DNA from: Pilaira anomala
Lineage: Eukaryota > Mucoromycota > Mucoromycetes > Mucorales > Mucoraceae
Assembly (NCBI GenBank): GCA_025716855.1
Contig: JAIXMQ010000063.1
Span: 104,128-168,127 of the forward strand
DNA: 64,000 nucleotides
Direction of reading: 5' to 3'
In this document: piece after piece, positions 59,602-64,000 of the stretch
How the letters are laid out: every line of letters begins with the position of its first letter
Position numbering within the stretch: position 1 is the first letter of the stretch
Position numbers and translations under genes: made by a program
Notes under the pieces: generated by a model
Told to the model about the DNA's origin: nothing
Database searches by the model: none
What the model saw: the letters and a program-made list of their open reading frames with translations, nothing else

Positions 59602-61571
59602 ATGAGTGGTGCCGTTTCTGCTTCCAAAGCCAAGCGTCTCGCAGCTAGAGCTGCCAAATCTGCCAAGAACGGAACTCCTGCTACTTCAGGAAAGAACACT
59701 CCTGTTGAATCTGGAAACAACTCTTCAGATGAGATGCCCATGTCCAATCTCAAGATCAGCACTGATCGTACTGCTACAGGTGTTTATTCTTCTCAAGAAA
59801 GAAGTAGAGATATTAAGATTGATTCTTTCTCTCTTAATTTCCATGGTCGTGTCTTGATTGATAATGCTTCTATCGAACTCAATTTTGGTAGACGTTATGG
59901 TCTCATCGGTTCTAACGGTTCTGGTAAGTCTACCTTCTTGCAATCTCTTGCTGCCCGTGATATCGAAATTCCCGATCATATTGATGTAAGTAAAATAAAA
60001 AAAGAGCAAAAGAAAGAGCAAAAGAAAAAAAAAAAAAGGATAGATGGAAGGATCTAGAATTTTTTTTTTCTTGCACTCTTTTTTTTTTTTTATTATTATT
60101 ACAAGTCAGGCACTAACATTAAATTTTTTTTTTTTTTTTTAATCATTAGATCTACCTCTTGAACCAAGAAGCTGAACCTTCCGAGTTCAACGCTGTTGAG
60201 TCTGTCATTATGTCTGCTCAAAAGCAAGTTGCTCGTCTTGAGAAGCAAGTTGAAGAAATTCTTGGTGAAGAAGATGGAGGTGATAACCCATTATTGGACG
60301 ATATTTATGAACGTATTGAACAAATGGATCCCGCCACTTTTGAAACCAGAGCTTGTACTCTTTTATCTGGTTTAGGTTTCAGTCCTCTTCAAATGAAGAA
60401 GAAGACCAGTGATATGTCTGGTGGTTGGAGAATGAGAGTTGCTTTAGCTCGTGCTCTTTTCATTAAGCCTACCTTATTACTTTTGGATGAACCTACTAAC
60501 CATTTGGATTTGGAAGCTACTGTCTGGCTTGAAGAATACTTGAAGACCTACGATCGTATCCTTATCATCGTTTCTCACTCTCAAGATTTCTTAAATGGTG
60601 TTTGTTCCAACATGATGCACTTGAACCATAAGCGTAAGCTTCTTTACTATGGTGGTAACTACGATACTTTCATCAAGACCAAGGAAGAAAACGAAGTTAA
60701 CCAAGCAAAGGCTTATGCTAAGCAACAAGAAGAAATTGCTCATATCAAGAAGTTCATTGCTTCCGCTGGTACTTATGCTAACTTGGTTAGACAAGCTAAA
60801 TCTAAGCAAAAGATTATTGATAAAATGGAGGCTGCTGGTCTGATTGAAAAGGTTGAAAATCCTTTGGCTTTCAAGTTCTCTTTCACTGATGTTGCTAAGC
60901 TTCCTCCTCCCGTTCTTGCTTTCCAAGATGTCTCTTTCGCTTGGGATGGTAAGATGGAAAACTGTCTTTACAGAAACCTTGAATTAGGTATTGATATGGA
61001 TTCTCGTATTGCCTTGGTCGGTCCTAATGGTGCTGGTAAGTCTACTTTACTCAAGTTGATGGATAACGAACTCGTTCCTACTGGTGGTCGTATTCAAAAG
61101 CATACTGCCTTGAAGCTCGGTAAATACTCTCAACATTCTAACGATCAACTTGATAACAGTGTAAATCCTATCGATTACATGCGTAACAAGTTCCCTCAAG
61201 AATCTACTGATTTATCTTACTGGCGTCAACAACTTGGTCGTTATGGTTTAACCGGTACTCATCAAACTTCTCTTATCGGTACCTTATCTGATGGTCTCAA
61301 GTCTCGTCTTGTATTTGCTGAATTAGCTGTCATGCGTCCTCATATCATCTTATTAGATGAACCTACTAACCATTTGGATATGGAGTCCATTGATTCTCTT
61401 GCTGATGCTATTAACCGTTTCACTGGTGGTGTTGTCCTTGTTTCTCACGATTTCCGTTTGATCTCTCAAGTTGCAAAGGAAATCTGGCGTTGTGAAAATG
61501 GTCTTGTTCAACCTTTCCAAGGTTCTATCAATGCTTACAAGGAACAACTCAGAAAGCAAGTCAAGTTGTAA
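59602..61571 (+). CDS. ARB1: ARB1/ABCF2 ribosome-biogenesis ATPase
   Basis: Exons 59602..59985 and 60150..61571 give 601 residues. There are two ABC ATPase modules and no membrane segments. Module 1: Walker A GSNGSGKST (103-111), signature MSGGWRMR (from 217), Walker B LLLLDEPTNHLD. Module 2: Walker A GPNGAGKST (near 418), signature LSDGLKSR, Walker B IILLDEPTNHLD, then SHDFRLI. The charged linker between modules (YAKQQEEIAHIKKFIASAG) and the lysine-rich N-terminus match ABCF2/Arb1 rather than Gcn20 or eEF3. Arb1 is essential for 40S and 60S biogenesis and export. Codon use is visibly biased (GGT, GCT, AAG, TTG), suggesting high expression. The 164-nt intron is longer than most here and is T-rich. 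Confidence 0.95.
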
Positions 61572-62602
61572 ATTTCTTTTTATGTAAACTTTTTTTTCTT
61601 TTTTTCATTATCCAAAACAAAAAAAAAGCATTTTCCCATGTATATTTTTTTTTTATTACCAATTCTCCTTCCCCTTTTTTTTCTTTTCTCCCTCTTTTTT
61701 TTTTCCCTCCCCCATTTATCCTTACTTTTAGATGATCGTAGAACAAAACATTATAATATACATACATTTTTTTTTTTATTCATATATTTACGCTGTTGTG
61801 AATGTTCTCTTTGTATAAATAATACATCTATGTTTAAAGATGGTAAATTCTTAGGGCACCGCCTTGACGAGAAGTCCCTTTTAATCAACTATTTCATTAA
61901 ACAATATGATAGCAGAATTTGAAGTATATAATTTGATTTATATTATTGGAAACAGAAAATATACTTGCCCTAACAAAAACCGTAATTTGACTTTCTCACA
62001 ATAATCTTTAATCTTTATAATTACTCTACTTTGATTTTTACACCATTCGAAAGAGCGTCAAATTCAATATTAGAAACCATTCAATAGCTTTTCTCTACAA
62101 TTCTTATAATCCCAACATATATCCACATTTAAAACTCTTGAAAAAATCAAAAGGTCGGGGACCTACGGATTTTTACCTAAAAATTCACTTTTTCCCTTTT
62201 TCCGATGATTTGATTGGCTCAAAAAAAAAATTCATTGTAGCAAAGAAAAAAACTTTTTTTTTTTTGGGATTGATTGAAGGCTTTAACTCTCATGACATTT
62301 ACTCTTCCCTAAAAATTGGCTCTGTTAAGTAACAATAAACCTTCCCGAACAGTTATCACTGATTTCCACCGACAGGGAGCATTTAGCGTGTAAGTATAAC
62401 TTGTTTATTTATAAAAAAAAAAAAAATTGTTAATCCAATCCTTTGTGTATTAATATCACCCTTTTTCTTTTCTTGTATTTTCAATTAAACACAATTTGGA
62501 AACTATTTTTGTTACTAGTTTTCATTTTTTTTTATTCTGTTGAGTATAATCATAAATCATTTGTTTTGTCTTTGAACGGAATTTTCCTCCAATATAGCTA
62601 GT
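61572..62602. other. Downstream region of ARB1, no gene seen
   Basis: Pyrimidine runs (61665-61710) follow the ARB1 stop. The rest is AT-rich with no coding texture. Confidence 0.5.
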
Positions 62603-62781
62603 TACCATGTACCCGCTCTATATAAGGCCGTAAAAAATTTCAGACTTTTGCGGCCTTAAATCGTGTCATGGCCTTATTTATGCCTTGAAAAAAGTTAAAA
62701 TAGGCAAAATATTCAGGAAATTGCGGCCTTAAATCGGAAATGGCCTTAAATCGAACGGCCTTAAATAGAGCGGGTACGGTA
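62603..62781. mobile_element. Small MITE with iterated GGCCTTAAAT words
   Basis: The ends are inverted, TTACC(AT)GTACCCGCTCTAT on the left and the complement TTACCGTACCCGCTCTATTT on the right, flanked by TA. Inside, GGCCTTA(A/T) is repeated about six times, in the orientation GGCCTTAAATCG in the right half. No protein frame. Although its sequence differs from the element at 28572-28990, the layout is the same: TA flanks, short TIR and iterated word next to it. Confidence 0.65.
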
Positions 62782-63148
62782 ATTCCAAATAAAAGTGTAC
62801 AATGAAAACCACATTTTACATACCATTTTATTTCAGAGTGTTTCTCGAATTTACTTGTAACATATCTATATATATATCATTCACTAGATTTTTATAAATA
62901 TCATTTACTATATTTTTATAAATATCATTCACTAGCTATGTACATACATTGCTATAATTGTTATTTTTCTTTATCCTTGAGGACATACCATTTTGTTTAA
63001 GCAAAAATAAAGCAGCCATATCAGTTTAACTAACTATACAATTGCATTAAAACTTTTGGTGGTCAATATGCCAAGGTAATATAATTCTTGATATAGTTAA
63101 ATCTGCCTCTTTCACTTTTAATTTATGGTGAAAAAAATTTTTAAAGAA
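62782..63148. other. AT-rich spacer with short tandem repeat
   Basis: Holds three loose copies of a unit like ATCATTCACTAGATTTTTATA (62875-62935). No gene. Confidence 0.4.
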
Positions 63149-63245
63149 AGAGACCTTTTGATACTGCCATTCTATTACGACAGTAAAGCTTTACGTTACA
63201 TTATGTGTGTTTACTGACCCTAATTAGTCTTTTTGATAAAGAAAA
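63149..63245. mobile_element. Decayed single arm of the 43.6-kb MITE family
   Basis: Matches the left arm at 43599 with many substitutions: gaccttttgatactgccatt against gcccttttgaaactaccatt, then gtgtttactgaccctaatta against gtgtttactgaccttcatta, then TTTTTGATAAAGAA in both. The second arm is not found; a T33 run lies at 63304-63336. Confidence 0.6.
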
Positions 63246-63302
63246 ACGAGGCCTACATTAATTGTAAGTGGCAATTTATGCGAGTTGAATATGTTGGAGG
63301 GC

Positions 63303-63337
<35 letters not shown>

Positions 63338-63724
63338 ACGCTCCCAATTTTTGTCTCCTACATATTTCTTTTATGCTTTCAATTGTATAAGCATTATAAC
63401 GGGTACCAGTATAAGAAAACAAACAAAAAATATTGAAATTATTTATTATTTGTAACTAAGCGCATTGAATTCTTTACTCTCTCTTTTTTTAATATTTTCA
63501 AGCCCTGCGTATCTGTTATCCATTAAAATACTTGACAATTGTAAACAGCGTTGTTTAGAGCTCTAGTCAACTGTTGCATCTGCTACATTAAATATGGCAG
63601 GAGACAACAGTAGTGAGTTGTTGAAATAAATTTGTAATTATTTACCTTGATGTCATTGATTTCGAAATAAATAAATAAATAACTCGAGATAGTCTATATT
63701 ATGTTATGACTAGCTTTCTTGATT

Positions 63725-64000
63725 TCAAGTATCAAAAATAGTTTTTAGCTCCTCATTTATATCCCAACCTGTCATATATAATCCCGTATACCGTTTGTGA
63801 TGATACTTTTTGGGGATAAATAAAAGAATGTTCATTCCATCATTGTTATAAATGTTAAATCCATCATTGTACAGTGTAGTTAACGGATGAGTGTTGATAA
63901 TTCCATAGCAATTCTCTGTTCAATTAACTGTAGCCTTGCTAGCAATACTACCAAAAAAAAGATATTAATGCCTTTCCAATAAAAGATGTCAACGGCGTTA
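63725..64000 (-). CDS. C-terminal exon of an unrecognised gene (runs off right edge)
   Basis: Exon 63915..63725 on the minus strand follows an acceptor TTGAACAG and reads NCYGIINTHPLTTLYNDGF, then YNNDGMNILLFIPKKYHHKR, then GLYMTGWDINEELKTIFDT and a stop. This is about 63 residues with good coding texture. Farther out, 64000 to about 63952 is open in the same direction (NAVDIFYWKGIN) and ends in a GTAGTA donor, but the implied intron of about 36 nt is short, so that join is uncertain. The family is unknown and the rest of the gene lies beyond the window. Confidence 0.45.

Noticed and set aside
62138..62332. Small lysine/phenylalanine-rich frame
   Set aside because: Composed of A and T runs read as K and F, with no splice or family support.
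63592..63625. ATGGCAGGAGAC followed by AGTGAGT as a first exon
   Set aside because: No downstream exon in frame could be found and the frame closes within 12 codons.

Overview
The window is nuclear DNA of an early-diverging filamentous fungus, most likely Mucoromycota (Mucorales type). The reasons are: strongly AT-rich sequence full of homopolymer runs; many short GT-AG introns (mostly about 45-80 nt, 5' sites GTAAG/GTATG); Sel1-repeat, F-box, arrestin and tandem C2H2 genes of the kind expanded in that group; an STK19 homologue and a double-bromodomain protein with an animal-like C-terminus. Placement in the phylum is inference from gene style, not from a marker search. I rebuilt exon structures by hand, checking splice sites, reading frame across junctions and total length divisible by three.

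Layout, left to right. 1-1220 (-) is the 5' half of a CTK1/CDK12-type CTD kinase; 2597-4480 (+) an F-box protein. 5395-7512 is a decayed patch: a fragmented unknown gene beside a 977-bp PIF/Harbinger-like element with a 3-bp target duplication. 7734-9159 (-) is a Sel1-repeat protein with a pseudogene scrap of a paralogue upstream. 10313-17423 holds an arrestin-related adaptor with a PY motif, an unknown three-exon gene, YVH1 and a BAR-PH-ArfGAP-ankyrin protein. 18839-20383 (-) is a tandem pair of BTB/T1 (KCTD-like) genes, the second broken by one nonsense codon. 20786-28234 carries HRD3, a secretory ureohydrolase, a METTL21-like methyltransferase, an unknown basic protein and STK19. 29099-31877 (-) encodes a BET-like double-bromodomain protein. 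34227-36785 is an MscS channel with an EF-hand; 37001-39449 a nine-exon kelch membrane protein; 39712-41075 a forkhead factor; 41751-42773 prohibitin 2. 44604-49660 (-) holds a WW/collagen-like/glycine-zipper protein and a nine-exon UBP2-type deubiquitinase. 50216-54370 is a tandem pair of C2H2 proteins. 55000-56779 (-) is the HOG1 MAP kinase, head to head with SLX1; ARB1 (ABCF) follows at 59602. A coding exon of an unknown gene runs off the right edge at 63725-64000.

These are mostly housekeeping and signalling genes without operon-like logic. Loose functional links are stress signalling (HOG1, MscS), ubiquitin and ER quality control (F-box, HRD3, UBP2, the PY-motif arrestin), ribosome biogenesis (YVH1, ARB1) and genome maintenance or transcription (SLX1, STK19, BET, CTK1). 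Three divergent pairs share intergenic gaps of only 169-223 bp (HOG1/SLX1, unknown/YVH1, HRD3/ureohydrolase). At least four small transposon-derived repeats sit in gene-poor stretches. The most noteworthy items are the BET protein with a BRD4-like C-terminal module and a pentapeptide repeat between its bromodomains, the tandem zinc-finger pair with periodic linkers, the single-lesion BTB pseudogene, and the MITE families. I found no CRISPR array, rRNA or convincing tRNA.
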